This document shows, piece after piece, positions 10,642 to 22,210 of a stretch of 60,983 nt of DNA. The translations under genes were made by a program, and so were the position numbers. The notes below the pieces were generated by a model that did not search any database, was not told the DNA's origin, and worked only from the letters and a program-made list of their open reading frames with translations. Numbering within the stretch: the stretch's first letter is position 1; every line of letters begins with the position of its first letter. The DNA is taken from assembly GCA_003427395.1 (NCBI GenBank), contig BFEA01000399.1, forward strand, positions 479,890 through 540,872, read 5' to 3'. This stretch comes from Chara braunii (Eukaryota > Streptophyta > Charophyceae > Charales > Characeae).

Positions 10642-11355
10642 TTATACCTGGCCTGGTCCTTCCTCAATCGTCCTCATGTCCCCCACCAGGCTATGCGAGT
10701 TGGCCAACGCTAATTCCATCATCCACTGAACATCCTTACCACCCCAGGGATCCTCTTCCTCAAAGGGCTTAAGGACTAGCTCATCCCTCCGTTCATACCC
10801 ACTTGGCGTTTGCCAGATAGGATAACCTACACAGTTGGGCACTCGCGGCGACCACTTGTTAGTGTGGAGACGAACATCTTCTTCCTGATCTAGAAATCCA
10901 TCAACTGGGGGCATATTCTCCACCGTCTCCCCTTCCTGTTTATCCCAGTTGATCCTACTCAGCCCGTCCGCCCGGTTCTTACTGTCAGGTATCCGTTCCA
11001 ATTCGAAATTGAACATCCAGATGTACGTCAACCATCTGACAACCATCGGATCCGATGGAACGTAATTCCTTAGAAAGTAGGTCAGGGCGGTCGGATCCAC
11101 TCTCAAAATAAACCTCCTGCCGAAGATGTAGTTCCGGAAGATTCGCAGACAGTGGAGGACGGCAAGGGTCTCCCTCTTGAACTGAGAATAGTTTCTCTCG
11201 GTCGTACAGAGAGTCCGACTCTCAAATCTCAATGGTCTTTCCTTTCCCTCTATGTCTGCCTGGATTAGAACTCCTCCTAAGGCAGTTGGTCCCGCATCTG
11301 TTTCGACAATGAAGGGTCGTGTTTCTGTGGCATCATAATCCGGCGCTCCTAACAC
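10642..11355 (-). pseudogene. RNase H domain of Pol
   Basis: The segment starts with TRPFIVETDAGPTALGGVL, the RNase H opening in Ty3 elements. It continues with SRTLCTTERNYSQFKRETLAV and a central VDPTALTYFL, so the acidic positions expected of the fold are present. The domain removes the RNA strand during reverse transcription. It shares one frame with RT upstream and integrase downstream but is cut off from RT by a TGA and from integrase by a TAA. The tail (PPVDGFLDQEEDVRL onward) is the RNase H-integrase linker. Confidence 0.85.
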
Positions 11356-11367
11356 TAACCCTCCTTC

Positions 11368-12102
11368 TCAAAATTCCTCCTTCATTTTGGCCACCACCTC
11401 TTCTTGCTCTTCACCCCAAACCCATTCTTGATCCTGACGGACTAACTTCCTCAGGTGTTCAGTCTTAGCGGCAAAGTTCTTGACGAAGGCCCTCCAAAAC
11501 CCACACGTACGAAGAAAGCTCATAGCATCAGTTATTGAGTGGAACGGAACTGGCCACTCAGTAATCTTGTCCGTCTTCTTCACATCCGGCCTTCGGCCCT
11601 TCTCGCTGCAGACGAACCCCAAGATAGTCGCTTCCCTCATGCAGTATCTGGATTTGGCCTCGCTCGCCATGAGGTTATGCTCTTGGAACAGGCTCAGAAC
11701 CTTTTCGAGGTCCTGGATGTGTTTCCAGACAAAGCGCCTTACCCCTGGCGAGACTTCGTCACTCTCTTTCACCGCCGGCCCCTTCACTGCCAAATCGTCA
11801 ATGTATGGCTGTGTGATATGGGGGCTGACTGACTGCATAGCCCGAATCATGGCCCGTTGGACCATTGCTACTGCGTTGGTCCACCCTTGCGGGGCCACGT
11901 TCATGTGGATTAATCCTCGCGGCGTGTGCATAGCCGTCACCGGCCTATCCGGCGGGTAGACTGGGAACTGATCGTATCCTGAGTAAAGGTCCATAAGCGA
12001 AATTATAGATCTTCCAGCACAGGATTCCGACAGCGCGTCTGCATTCAGCAGTCCTCCAGCATCTCGCACGGTCACCGCATTCAGTCTTTGCAAATCCTGC
12101 AC
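11368..12102 (-). pseudogene. Reverse transcriptase core of Pol
   Basis: This is the palm and connection region of a Ty3-type RT: SLMDLYSGYDQFPV carries the first catalytic Asp, APQGWTNAVAMVQRAM is motif B, and YIDDLAVK (YIDD at 11794-11805) is the catalytic box. The palm catalytic residues are intact. It continues through TILGFVCSEKGRRPDVKKTDKI and the thumb/connection. The frame enters from 12081-12710 through a one-base shift near 12115 and ends at a TGA just before RNase H. Confidence 0.9.
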
Positions 12103-12710
12103 CCACCGCAGCGTCCGTTAGGCTTAATGAAGCAGAACCACGGGGACGCATACGGTCCACTCGAATAGCCAGCGACGTGAGTATTTATCTTGCCGTCGAG
12201 GTAATCCACCACCTTCCTTTCCTCGTCAGGATTGGGATATCGCGCCCCTCTCATGTTCCAAGGCTTGTATGGCATAGTGTGGATGCGGATCATAGGTATC
12301 TTGTCCACATTCAGCCTGCCACGCTCCTCGTCACTAAACGCATAGGCGCGATGCTTCCTCTTCATTAATTCCACCATCAACGTTCGCTCCTGAGGCAGCA
12401 CGAAGTCAGACTCCCCTATGATCAACTCCTCCCCGTTCTCGTCGTTGATACGACATGGCCCTGCTAAAGCACTTTCCCTCATTCGTCGTATCAACCCTCG
12501 TTCCCTCTCGTAATATGCTTCCTCATCCTCTGTAACGAGGACGGGAACCGGGCGGCACTTCTTATCTACCGTCTTGTACCACCTTTGGGAACCCTGCTTG
12601 AGCCGTCCCCTAAAAAAGGCCAACTCACAGATTGTGCTTGCACTGATGCAGGGCTCTTTCCGCTGCCCGGGAGCCGATATACCAACTTCAACCTTCCTGC
12701 CTCGGGGCAT
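12081..12710 (-). pseudogene. N-terminal RT (fingers) of Pol
   Basis: The segment contains VDKIPMIRIHTMPYKPWNMRGARYPNPDEER and SPWFCFIKPNG, the N-terminal fingers region preceding RT motif A. The reading frame then runs off into RCGGCRICKD, while the expected continuation lies in another frame (WVQDLQRLNAVTV). A single-base loss in the codon after KPN near 12115 explains this. It overlaps the next RT segment by about 20 bases because of that shift. Confidence 0.8.
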
Positions 12711-13105
12711 TCCAGAACTTGCTCCCTCAAGGCCTGGATGGCATCCGGATCTGCCATCTCATGCGCGGCCACCAAGTCCATGGCCTTCCCGACGTCCGAC
12801 AAGCTGAGGGAAAATGCTTTCACCCTCTCTCCTGTTTCGGGCTCTGCCCGAAACATCCGGCGTTCACCTTCCGACGCTTCGATTGTGAACGATCCTGGAT
12901 TTGGCCGGTTCCTTGTACTCCTTGGCCCTGTGTTCCTGCAGGTAATTATTTCGTAATTCTCGAAGGCAGGATCGCATAAAAGGAGGATTAACGTCCCGTC
13001 ATGCTTATTGAATATCACGGTCTCCGTCCTGCTTAGGAATGATCTCCTCAGGAGGATCCCGTGATCCACGTCTGGCATGATGAAGAAGCAAGCCCGAGCC
13101 TTCAC
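12566..13105 (-). pseudogene. Protease C-terminal half and protease-RT linker
   Basis: The first part (FFIMPDVDHGILLRRSFLSRTETVIFN) is the second half of a retropepsin. The usual hydrophobic-hydrophobic-Gly motif is altered (ILLRR). The rest is the linker to RT. It is joined to the upstream protease half by a frameshift in a T run near 13145 and to the downstream RT frame by another shift near 12690. Confidence 0.65.
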
Positions 13106-14265
13106 CTTTCCAACCTCGATGAGTACATTCGAGGTTGTCCCACAAAAAATACGGCCTTGCAGTTAGCTCCGTGCAGAATACCGCAGTCAGAACGGTCTAT
13201 ATCCAGCCCGAATCTGATTGCATCCGCTTCCCGAATAATGTTCATTTCCGCCCTCGTTTCCGCCATTGCCGCGCACTTGAAACCCTTCACCACCAAATCC
13301 ACCGTGCAGCAGGCTACACACTTCCAGTCCATTTTCGTACCTGACTCCGCCCACTCAGCCTCCTTGGGCAGGATCGTACCCAGATGGACATTAGGCACCA
13401 GGCGCAGCGACAACCTCCCCTTTAGTTCATCGCGGAGCCGCGGGGCCGACGCTAGGATTTCCTTCAGGGTCATGAGGTCATTGTGCCCTTCTAGCAGCCG
13501 GTCGATCACTTTTTCTACGTCAAATCCCTCTTCCAACCGAACCGCGTATTTCTTCTTTTTGGGCGGTCCGTCGCGCANGACCGGCTCGACCTCTCCCCTG
13601 GTTCTCTTTTTCCTTGCCCGCTGCTCCGCTCTTTGATCCTCCTCTTTGCGCAGCTTCTCGTCCTCTTCCTCTTCATCATCGTCGTCCTCTACTTCCACAA
13701 CCTTTTTCCTTCTCCCTGGTTCGGGTTCCCTCCTCGGAGGCTCTTGGCAGGCACTGGCCTTGGCTTGATTCCTCGTTCGCGCTGCCTGTGTCAGCCGGGC
13801 CTGCGGAGTGAGGGGTCTCCCCATCATTCCCGATTGTGGGCACGACCCCACCACATTTACTCCGGGTCGCCCAGGCGCTGACTCCGGGCCGGAGCCATAG
13901 AGGAACACCTTGGAGATGTTAGATCTCCATTTCTTCACTTCCTTACAGAGGCCTACCAACTTCTGTTGGTACCTCCCCATCTTATCCAGCAGGTCCTCCA
14001 TTTTCCCTAATAAGACAGACGGAGGCTCCATCCTTTCCTCCTCTCTCTCGTCATCTGACTCAGTGATTACGAGTTATTCCTTCTTACTCCCTCCTTGTAG
14101 CCCTTGAGCCACTTCCTCATCGTTCCCTACTTCCTCCACCCCAATCGGTGGTTCCTCCTTTTCCTGCCATAGTCTGAACATGGCAGGGGGTGGCGGCCCA
14201 GCTGCCGCTCTTCGTTGGGCCTCAGCCCTCACTCCTCCAAGCATTCTGTCGATGACCTCCCCAAA
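13102..14265 (-). pseudogene. Gag-Pol spacer and N-terminal half of a degenerate retropepsin
   Basis: A charged, acidic spacer (runs of D and E near 13680) leads to VDLVVKGFKCAAMAETRAEMNIIREADAIRFGL. The position and flanks match the active-site strand of a Ty3 retropepsin, but the catalytic Asp-Thr/Ser-Gly has become Glu-Thr-Arg (13255-13263), which should abolish cleavage. The frame is continuous with Gag but interrupted by a TAA near 14075, and it runs out in a T run near 13145. One N lies at 13578. Confidence 0.7.
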
Positions 14266-15795
14266 CTAATCGTAGATATTCTCATCCATAGTGGAGGAAA
14301 TCAGTTCACTTCTCTCGTCTTCCAGTCTTATATTACAGAACCTTATAGTGTGGCCTTGTTGGTCACAATGTTGACAGATGGCCGTCCTCCAATCAAAACG
14401 GGGTCTTCCATACCCCTGACTTCCCTGAATGCCCTGGCCTTGATACCCCTGGCCTTGGTACCCCTGGCCTTGATTCCCTTGGCCTTGGTACCCCTGGCCT
14501 TGACTCCCTTGGCCTTGGTACCCCTGGCCTTGACCCCCTTGGCCTTGGTACCCCTGGCCTTGACCATTTCATTGCCTTCCTCTTCCGCCGCCATTCCTGC
14601 CTCGCCCCCTTCCTCCACCCCTCCCTCCGTTGCCTTGATTGCCCTGCCCCTGGTTCCCACCTCCTGCAACGCTGCCCTGTGAACTGGGAGCAGGTGACGG
14701 TGGCGGGGCCACAGGCTGGGCCTGGGCTGTGGGGTAGATGGGTGGTGGCATACTTGTTTGCGGTCCGGCTACTGGCGGCGGGCTTTCCCATGGCACAATT
14801 GCATTGATCACCGGCCAGGGCCACTGTCCGTAGGAGGGCGCTCTTCCTTGTGAGGGGCCCGTACTAGATGATGGAGCCGCCACATTTAAAGGGGCTGCTG
14901 CCTGGGCCTGAGGCGCCTGCGCTTTTCCTGATCCCTGTCCGCCCTGCGCCAAATTACGCACTTTGCGCTGGACCTTCGTCAGATGCTGCGACACCGGCTC
15001 TTCCCCTTCCCAGAGCTCCTCCTGAACAACCTCCTCTATCACCGGCTCCTTTCCTTTCACTTTGACAGCCGTCACNACCCTCCTTTGCACCACCGGCTCT
15101 GTCGCATACCCTAGCTGTGCCAATACGTCTGTAACAATCCTTGTCACCCCCGGGGTCCCAGAAGCAGTCGCATCTCTTTCCTTTCTCTTTTGCCTTTGCA
15201 GGCGTACCTGACGTTGCTCCATCTGGTCTAAACACCCAACTTTCACCCCTCTATCAATGGTGCCCCAGGTGAGCTTGGTGCTACCTCCTCCATGTCTTGT
15301 CAACTCGACGGCCTCCGACGCCGTGAGTAGCCCCAGGAAGATGGCGCACTGTGCTTCCTCCGAAATCCCATGGACCTTCCGCGCCCTTTTCTTAAATTAT
15401 TGGACAAAGGCCCCTATCGTCGTAAAATCCTCTTTGTTCATCGCCTCAAGGTCCGCGGTAGTCAACAACCCGTCTCCCAGGCGGTACTTCCTCTGCATCC
15501 CCTCCTTAAACCTCTCCCAGCTGCCTTGGGATGCATCTATGACTTTCTTCACCTCTTGGTGGTAGCTGTGGAGGACATACTGAAGGATGCGTTGAAACTT
15601 TACAATGTCCGACCGCCCGACCAAAGCTTGTTCCACCCACTTCAGCCATTCCGAGACTCTTTCCCCACAAAAATGGAAAGTATCGACCTTTGGGATATTG
15701 ATTGGATTCCTTTCATGTTGGTCGATGGCCGCGATGAGGTCATCGAGTGTCAGACCCTTCTTGGGTGCACCCGATGCGCCGCCAGTTTCAGGCAT
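14266..15795 (-). pseudogene. gag: First Gag, with zinc knuckle, broken by stop codons
   Basis: It starts at an ATG about 300 bases inside the primer-binding site, the usual place for gag. Residues 1-132 contain the capsid-type stretch VDTFHFCGERVSEWLKWVEQAL and SWERFKEGMQRKYRLGDG. An in-frame TAA (15395-15397) follows, after which the same frame continues (HGISEEAQCAIFLGLLTASEAVELTR). Then come a Pro/Ala/Gln-rich region, a Gly-Arg-rich segment, a second in-frame stop (TGA, 14567-14569), Gln-Gly-Tyr repeats and an intact CX2CX4HX4C zinc knuckle (14335-14376). A TAG at 14266-14268 closes this segment. All three breaks could come from C-to-T changes in Gln or Arg codons. Its role would be particle assembly and RNA packaging. 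Confidence 0.85.
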
Positions 15796-16097
15796 CTTGA
15801 CAACCTCTTCTTTTCAAGCTTCCTGATAAGAGAAAAAACAAGCACATTCCCTTATTCAACATTATACCTTGACCAGTCTATTCCGTCCGTCCTACCTAAC
15901 CCTTAGTACTTACTTTACCCAAATGTTAACACGATCGTCCCTCATACTTCCTCTACTTGGGTAGGTAAATTTCCTCGCCTATACTTAGTCATTCATATAT
16001 TCCTTCATTACCTTCTCATCACTCCTTTATGCCTTTTCTTATTCACTTCTCATACCCGGATGTCGTTCTACCAGGGACAACGGTAGGCTTTCAGTTA

Positions 16098-16115
16098 TCC
16101 CCGGCAACGGCGCCA
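16098..16115 (-). other. Primer-binding site, tRNA-Asp
   Basis: The plus strand reads TCCCCGGCAACGGCGCCA, the 3' end of plant tRNA-Asp including CCA. The minus-strand element therefore carries its perfect complement TGGCGCCGTTGCCGGGGA, the primer-binding site known from Athila/Ogre-type plant gypsy elements. A 2-base spacer separates it from the LTR end at 16118. Confidence 0.9.
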
Positions 16116-17929
16116 CCTGTCGAGCGCATCGATCCGGCACCGCACGGGGGCAGCGCGGGACCCTCCCGACCGCATCACGCAGGAGTTGGTCTAAAATCCT
16201 TCGTCGCAAACAATACATGTGGAGCTTCCGCAAGCCGCTCCGGCCGAGTGCGTCAGCCATACCTCTTGCGAACCCCTACGACAGGATAGGGCCTACGCGA
16301 GGCACGACTTACCTACACCTTACGGGAGTTGTCACCTCCCTTCGGTGGGCGTATCCCCGCCCAGCTACCAGTCAACAGTACGAAAGTTAATCAGTTGCAA
16401 TCGCAGAGTTGCAATCGCAAAGGTGGACCAGCCGAGGGCGTTTCTCGTTCGCTGTAGCATAGGGGGGACGCGCGGTAATACGCCTCCATCGAACCCGCAC
16501 GTGAATCGGCATCTGGGGAGGCTGAGGTCCCAAGCGCGACCCGTCGTCGGTCGACTAGGACGCATCCCACACACCACGCGCACTCCACTTACGAACACAC
16601 ATACACACAAAATAACACATATACGAAACGACACAACACAAACGATGCGACAACGCTCCTAGCCCCTCGGTAGCCAACCCATAACTTTCCGGGGCGGGAA
16701 TCGGATAGGCGTCGCGCGCTGAACTTAGTATAAAACCACGCGGACGCAGGGCTAATTCATATCGATTTGCAATGCTGGCGTACACAAGCAGTCGCAATTA
16801 TGGCATACTATGTAGTGCCCATAATCAAGCGGTCCCTCGTGGATCCGAGTACCGCTTATGATACTCAAGTGTCAGACTCGAAGTGTCGTGAGGGTCTAAC
16901 CCTTCACAACATTACATGGCTGAAGGAATAGCCGTGCAGCCGCCGCGACACCTCCGACTCTCGGCCTGAGTGTCTCGGTAGGCAAATTAAATAAGCTCTG
17001 CGCGAGGGGAAACCCCTTCCCTGCAGAGCCTAGGGCTTGGGATGTCCTGGACAAGGACCTCGAATCCCGGCCCAGGACCAAACGTCCGACTAAGAAAATC
17101 ATCAAAAAACAAGAACAAAAATAGAAGAAGAGGCCTCCCTCAAGCCCCTCAGTCTCAGTCTCTTAGTAGGACATTAGTATAGGGGCTCTTCAACCCATGC
17201 AAACATTCATCCCAAGTATACCCATGTATACATATATAAGGGTTAAGTATGCGACAATCACTTCTCACAGTCTCACTGGGGTCTCTCACAATAATACGTA
17301 TAAATATGATCGTAGGCAACCAAATCCAGAATCTGATTCACAACACATACCTGCAATCACATCAACGAACCAAATCAACAGCCCACACACTACACGGAGT
17401 CAAACCCCAACAACCTTCGACACTCGTACCCCTTGCTTTAGCCATGCAAACCTCAAACCTCTTGTCCAACCAACCTTAATTAAGTAGTCAGTACCTTTGT
17501 TAAATGGTCATTCAATAAAAGCCCGGGTGAAACCATAATGAAACAATAAAATTCACCAGGGCTAAAGCCTTTTAGGTTGATTGTGGAGGGTGAGTTGAAA
17601 TTGAGTCGTAAACCGACGGATCGACAACCGACCTGTTATCAGTGATAACAGAAAGTGATCCTCAAGGGATCAAGCTGGGTCTAGCCCTGAACTTGAATCG
17701 AATGATCAAAAAGACATGTAACACACGACAGACCAATCCCCAAGCTAAGATCATAAGTGTATGGAGAATACAACTTCATAATACATCCTCACTCAAAATT
17801 TCCCTATAAGCTAAACTTAAGTCTACTTTTAAGCCAGTGCTTAAGCTAAAGGTAGACCAACTACGAAATCTCCTCTATTCTGGGTGGATCGCCTGAATCG
17901 CCACTTGTCAAAATATAGTCTATATCCTC

Positions 17930-18720
17930 TAAACTAAGAAAAATTTCGGCAGTGCTTCCCGTAGGAAAAGTGTCTTTCCAGAATTTATATAAGCTCAAAC
18001 ATGAACACATAAATAATCTTCAACTCTTGGAAAGTCAAATTCTGTCTAACTCTCTGAATTAGTAGAAATTTGGGCAGCACTCCTTTTGGAAAGGGAGACT
18101 TCCCAGATTTATACTAAGTCAGATATAGAATCAGAAATANNNNNNNNNNNNNNNNNNNNNNNNNNNNNNNNNNNNNNNNNNNNNNNNNNNNNNNNNNNNN
18201 NNNNNNNNNNNNNNNNNNNNNNNNNNNNNNNNNNNNNNNNNNNNNNNNNNNNNNNNNNNNNNNNNNNNNNNNNNNNNNNGAATCAAATTTTATCTAACTC
18301 TCTGAATTAGTAGAAATTTGGGCAGCACTCCCTTTAGAAAGGGAGACTTCCCAGATTTATACTAAGTCAGATATGAACTCGAACAACAACACGAGTTCAA
18401 CTTTAGACTGAATTTAACCAACTCCTTAATTTTGTAGAAATTTCGGCAGCACTCCCTCTAGAAAGGTGCTATTCCAAAATTTATACAAGGCTAAGTTCAA
18501 ATTTTGAAAGTAACTTTGGCTTCCCAAAGTTCAATTTTTGTCTAACTCCCTCTTTAGAAAAAGAGACTTCCCAGATTTTAACTAAGCCAGATATATGAAA
18601 AAGACAAGTTGAACTTTTACAAGTCAAAAGTTGACTAACTTTTTGGATTTTGTAGAAATTTCGGCAGCGCTTCCCGTAGGAAAAGTAGCTTGCCAAGATT
18701 TATACAAAGCCGAGTATAAG
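17930..18720 (-). repeat. LTR hairpin family 2: about 124-bp tandem units
   Basis: Cores like TAGAAATTTGGGCAGCACTC recur at about 17939, 18063, 18310, 18435 and 18652, with a partial one near 18545. The best hairpin is CTCCCTTTAGAAAGGGAG just after the core. Spacing is 124, 247 (twice 123.5) and 125 bases, so one further unit is probably hidden in the N gap. Similar GGCAG-CTCCC tandem hairpins occur in LTRs of other plant elements, from general memory. Confidence 0.65.
18140..18279. other. Assembly gap (140 N)
   Basis: A run of N lies inside the tandem hairpin array, where short-read assembly would be expected to fail. By the period of the array it should hold about one unit. Confidence 0.95.
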
Positions 18721-18997
18721 AAAAGATCTCAGAAAATGCAGGAATTGACCTTAGTAAAAAAAGTTATTACAGAAAATGGATGAATTGACACTAACTCCTA
18801 TGGCTCTAGCACGTGGCGAGCAACTGAAGCAACTACCTATAAAATTAAAACCCAAACAAAGCTAGTCATCCCATCCAGTCACATGCAAACCAAACCACAA
18901 ATGTAAGTACTCTCATCATCCCAAGTTCATTCCATTTAGATAGTTCATGAATCTTTAAGTTCTTGAATCCTTATACCCATCTTACATAAGACATAGA

Positions 18998-19301
18998 GTT
19001 GGACCATTCGCCATGGAAACAATGTCCAACTTGCCTTTAAGACATACACAAACAGGTTGCACAACTACTTCTTTCTCCTTTTTGGGCATATGTCTAGGCC
19101 ATTTCATCATGGAAACAATGCCTAGTCGCCCTGAGCTGTTTAATATCCAAAGATTTATTATTTCTCTGACTTTGTTCTCAAAAGAAAAGGCAAATATGAG
19201 AAGGGGACTGAACCATTCACAGTAGAAACAATGCCTGGTCCTTCAGAAAACAGCCAAATAAACATAGCCCTGAGCCATTCACAATAGAAACAATGTTCAG
19301 G
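18998..19301 (-). repeat. LTR hairpin family 1, right copy (four units)
   Basis: Units at 18998-19030, 19094-19125, 19205-19241 and 19269-19301 share the inner CATT...AATG stem and a GAAAC loop end. The outer stems differ: GTTGGA/TCCAAC, CTAGG/CCTAG, GGACTG with TGGTCC (two wobble pairs) and CCTGAG/TTCAGG. The last keeps pairing by G-U where the left LTR has CTCAGG. This pattern of changes that keep pairing suggests a selected RNA or DNA structure. Confidence 0.65.
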
Positions 19302-21279
19302 CTTTGGTTGAACCTGTCAATCACAAGCAGTCTGCCTTCCTCCTACCTTCCTCCAGTTCATCCTTAGTCTGCATTCAAACAGAACAAAGTAGAAACTTAG
19401 GCTTCACTCTCACACATTCTTTCCAGTCAGTTTGATTAGTCCTGAAGAGATAACAAAAACCATAGGGACAATCGCATGCATACAGTAGTCATACTGCAGG
19501 GGGATAGACAAACATAGGTGATAGTGGGTTATATAGATGAAAAAATAGTATACCTGAAAGTTCCCTGACTCCAGAACCTCGCCTAGGTTCCGGCAGAGCT
19601 CCCGCAATCGGTGGGTGGACTTCCCACAGAGTCTTGATGCGGGCCTACGGGTTGCAATCCCGCCTGCCGCCTTCCCCTCGTAACCAACAGACTAGACTTA
19701 GATTTTGAAAGATAGAAAGAGGAAGGTGTGAGACTCTCAGATCCAGGAAAGGTGCTCTCAGACTCGCAGGAGAGGGCCTTGATATCCTGACTCGCCTGAG
19801 GGCCCCGCAATGGTAGCCAGAAGCGCGCAACGGCTTGGTCAACACTGAGTCAACTACCGAAGTCAAACCCCTGATGATCCCCCGAGTTGCATCAATAACC
19901 CTACTTCAAAGGACTTCGCCTCCCTATACCACAACTTCGTTTCTCATGGCGGAAATGCAGTAATCACACAGCCTCAATCAATCGTACTCACGCAGTGCAG
20001 CAGTCCGTCATAGACTCACCAACCGCTGCCGCAACAGAAAACACGGTTAGAACAGGTAACCTAACGCATAGCGATGGGTAGCGCCCGCAGCGGTCCTCTG
20101 CAGCCTTTATACACAGTTAGCAGCACAGCTACCCTTGGTAAACATGGCAACTGCTGCAGTAAGGGCGAGACCAAGGCTAACAGTTGAGCACACAGTAACG
20201 GGGCATGCAGTGGTAACGCAACAACGGTATCTGCAGCACCCAAATTCCCCAACTGGGCCAAACTTTCACAACAACTTTAGCAGCGACGCAGTCTGTTGCC
20301 ACTCATAGCTACAACCAAGGCATGCATAGGTAAGTTCTCCTTCTCCGGGAGTTATTCCGGCTCTTGCTCTTGTTGCTCTACCTCACCCGGTACGTGTGCT
20401 CACACCTTCCTGTCCCATTCACTCGCTTGCACATGCTCACCCGTGAGTATAGCTGCTCTCCCGATGCATAGTCCGTCATCACCCCTTCCGCATGGCTGTA
20501 CTGCCCGACAGGCCAGTCCTCGGTCCTGCGGCTGTTTGTCTGTACTTTTAGCAACCAGATGGCAAGGATCGCAGTGGAACTTTTCGCTAAACCACAGCCG
20601 ACTGCAGTCCTCCTATCCCATAGTTGCCCGACCCCGTTATTTCCCAGCGGCCAAAGTGGATGAATCTACCGCTCGAACACGACGACCTTTACTGCCATTC
20701 CAGCCATGCGACTGGTGAGTTGTCTCTCCCAACACCGCTCGTCCCGGCTACTTCAATTGACGGGATGAGCAACTCACCGGCCAACAGGTGAGTACCCAAA
20801 CGCTCGACTCCCTCTTCACGATCGACCCTTCGCCCCTTCTGCTTTCCTTCCGCCGTTCTCCCGGTTCTTTCTCTGTGATAGGAGGAACACAGGTAAGTTC
20901 ACGTTGTAGTGGTCTGGTCCCGTCGAGCTTTTCTCCTGTCTTGCATACTGGTTCAAAAGGACAGGCGTACCTGGCCAGCATTACGGCCAGGTTTAACTGT
21001 ACACTAACCAAACCACTGGGCGCAGTCTCCGATAGACAGGTGAGTCCAATCTCGTTCCTTTCTGTCTCTGAGTCGCAATGAATCTATCGAAAAACTGCAG
21101 AAAGACACGCTACCATCCCGACACTCCTTAGACAAGCGAATTCGTTATAAATTTACCGCTAAAACGAGGCTAGGTGCATCCGCACCTTGCCAACCCGTTT
21201 TCAGTCACAGTCCTCCCCTCCTACTTACCNACTAACTTTCTNTTTACTAACTCTTCGACCAAACTAANTGTACGATTGG

Positions 21280-21890
21280 GTTTGCGACCCCCGAAAACCC
21301 CAAAATTGAGTCCTCCCTCGCCCGTTTTCATCACAAAACGGGCGAGATTCACAATTGCACCTCTCACTTTCTCCCTCCCATCGCTATCTCCGCGCACGAG
21401 TTTGTCTTTCTATCTCCAAGTCTACTAACCCCTCACTAAGTCTAACCTCTTATTTGCGTTCGCCCAAGGTAGAAACCCCTANTTCGAAACTCCACTTGCC
21501 AAAAANGGCAGAGAGACTATCGAANTAACATAATTTCTCTCTCGTTNATTCCCCTTCCGCCATAGCCCCTCACGCAAGCTNCTCCCTACTAACTCCGCGA
21601 TCTNCTACTTATCTCCCCAATCCAACTACATATTCGGGGTCGCCCGCCCCGCAAGCCCCTATCCCAGCTTTTACTTCACTCGATTCTACCAAGAATCGAG
21701 TGGTATCTCGTTTTCTTCTTCCCGTTTTTCCTCTTCTCCGCCATAGCCCAACGCAGCCCTTTCCTGAACTAACTCCTGACTCACTAACTCACCGCTAAAA
21801 ACTGACCACAGATTCGAGATCGCCTTGTCCGAAAACCCCTATCTAGACTCTTACCCCACTCGATTCTGTCAAGAATCGAGTGATAGCTCG
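21280..21890 (-). repeat. LTR hairpin family 3, right copy
   Basis: This is the counterpart of 2205-2830. The three main hairpins are retained, and the third (21857-21882) is perfect here while the left LTR copy has mismatches. Several single N bases fall at exactly the same relative positions in both LTRs. Confidence 0.65.
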
Positions 21891-22124
21891 ATTTTTCTTG
21901 TTCACCTCATTCCCGAGTGCCCCTGACCCGAATTCGCGCCCACATTCAGTTTTCTTTTCCTAATCTTTTCTCCCTTACTTTACATGCACCCTGCACCGAG
22001 CCATGCTAAACTTCTCTGTGTCATTCCAATTTTAACGGATGTCCCGGAGGACACAGCCTGGGCTGCGGGTTCAATTGGCCCCGGCCGCCCCCCCAGGTAG
22101 TTCAAAATTTTTAGTTTTACTCAC

Positions 22125-22210
22125 CAAGTTCCATCACCTGAATTCGAACACAGGTCTGCATTTCAACAGTTCATGGGTGTACCCACTGAGCTTGGCCCTT
22201 AGGCCCCGGG
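22125..22210 (-). other. tRNA-like sequence inside the LTR, right copy
   Basis: This is the counterpart of 3385-3470, with the A-box-like AGCTCAGTGGGT and the B-box-like TGTTCGAATTCAG retained. Confidence 0.4.

Noticed and set aside
10627-15795. Alternative genetic code reading TAA/TAG/TGA as amino acids in gag-pol
   Set aside because: The long intact frames (integrase, second Gag) use no internal stops, frameshifts are also present, and all three stop types occur, so decay is the simpler reading.
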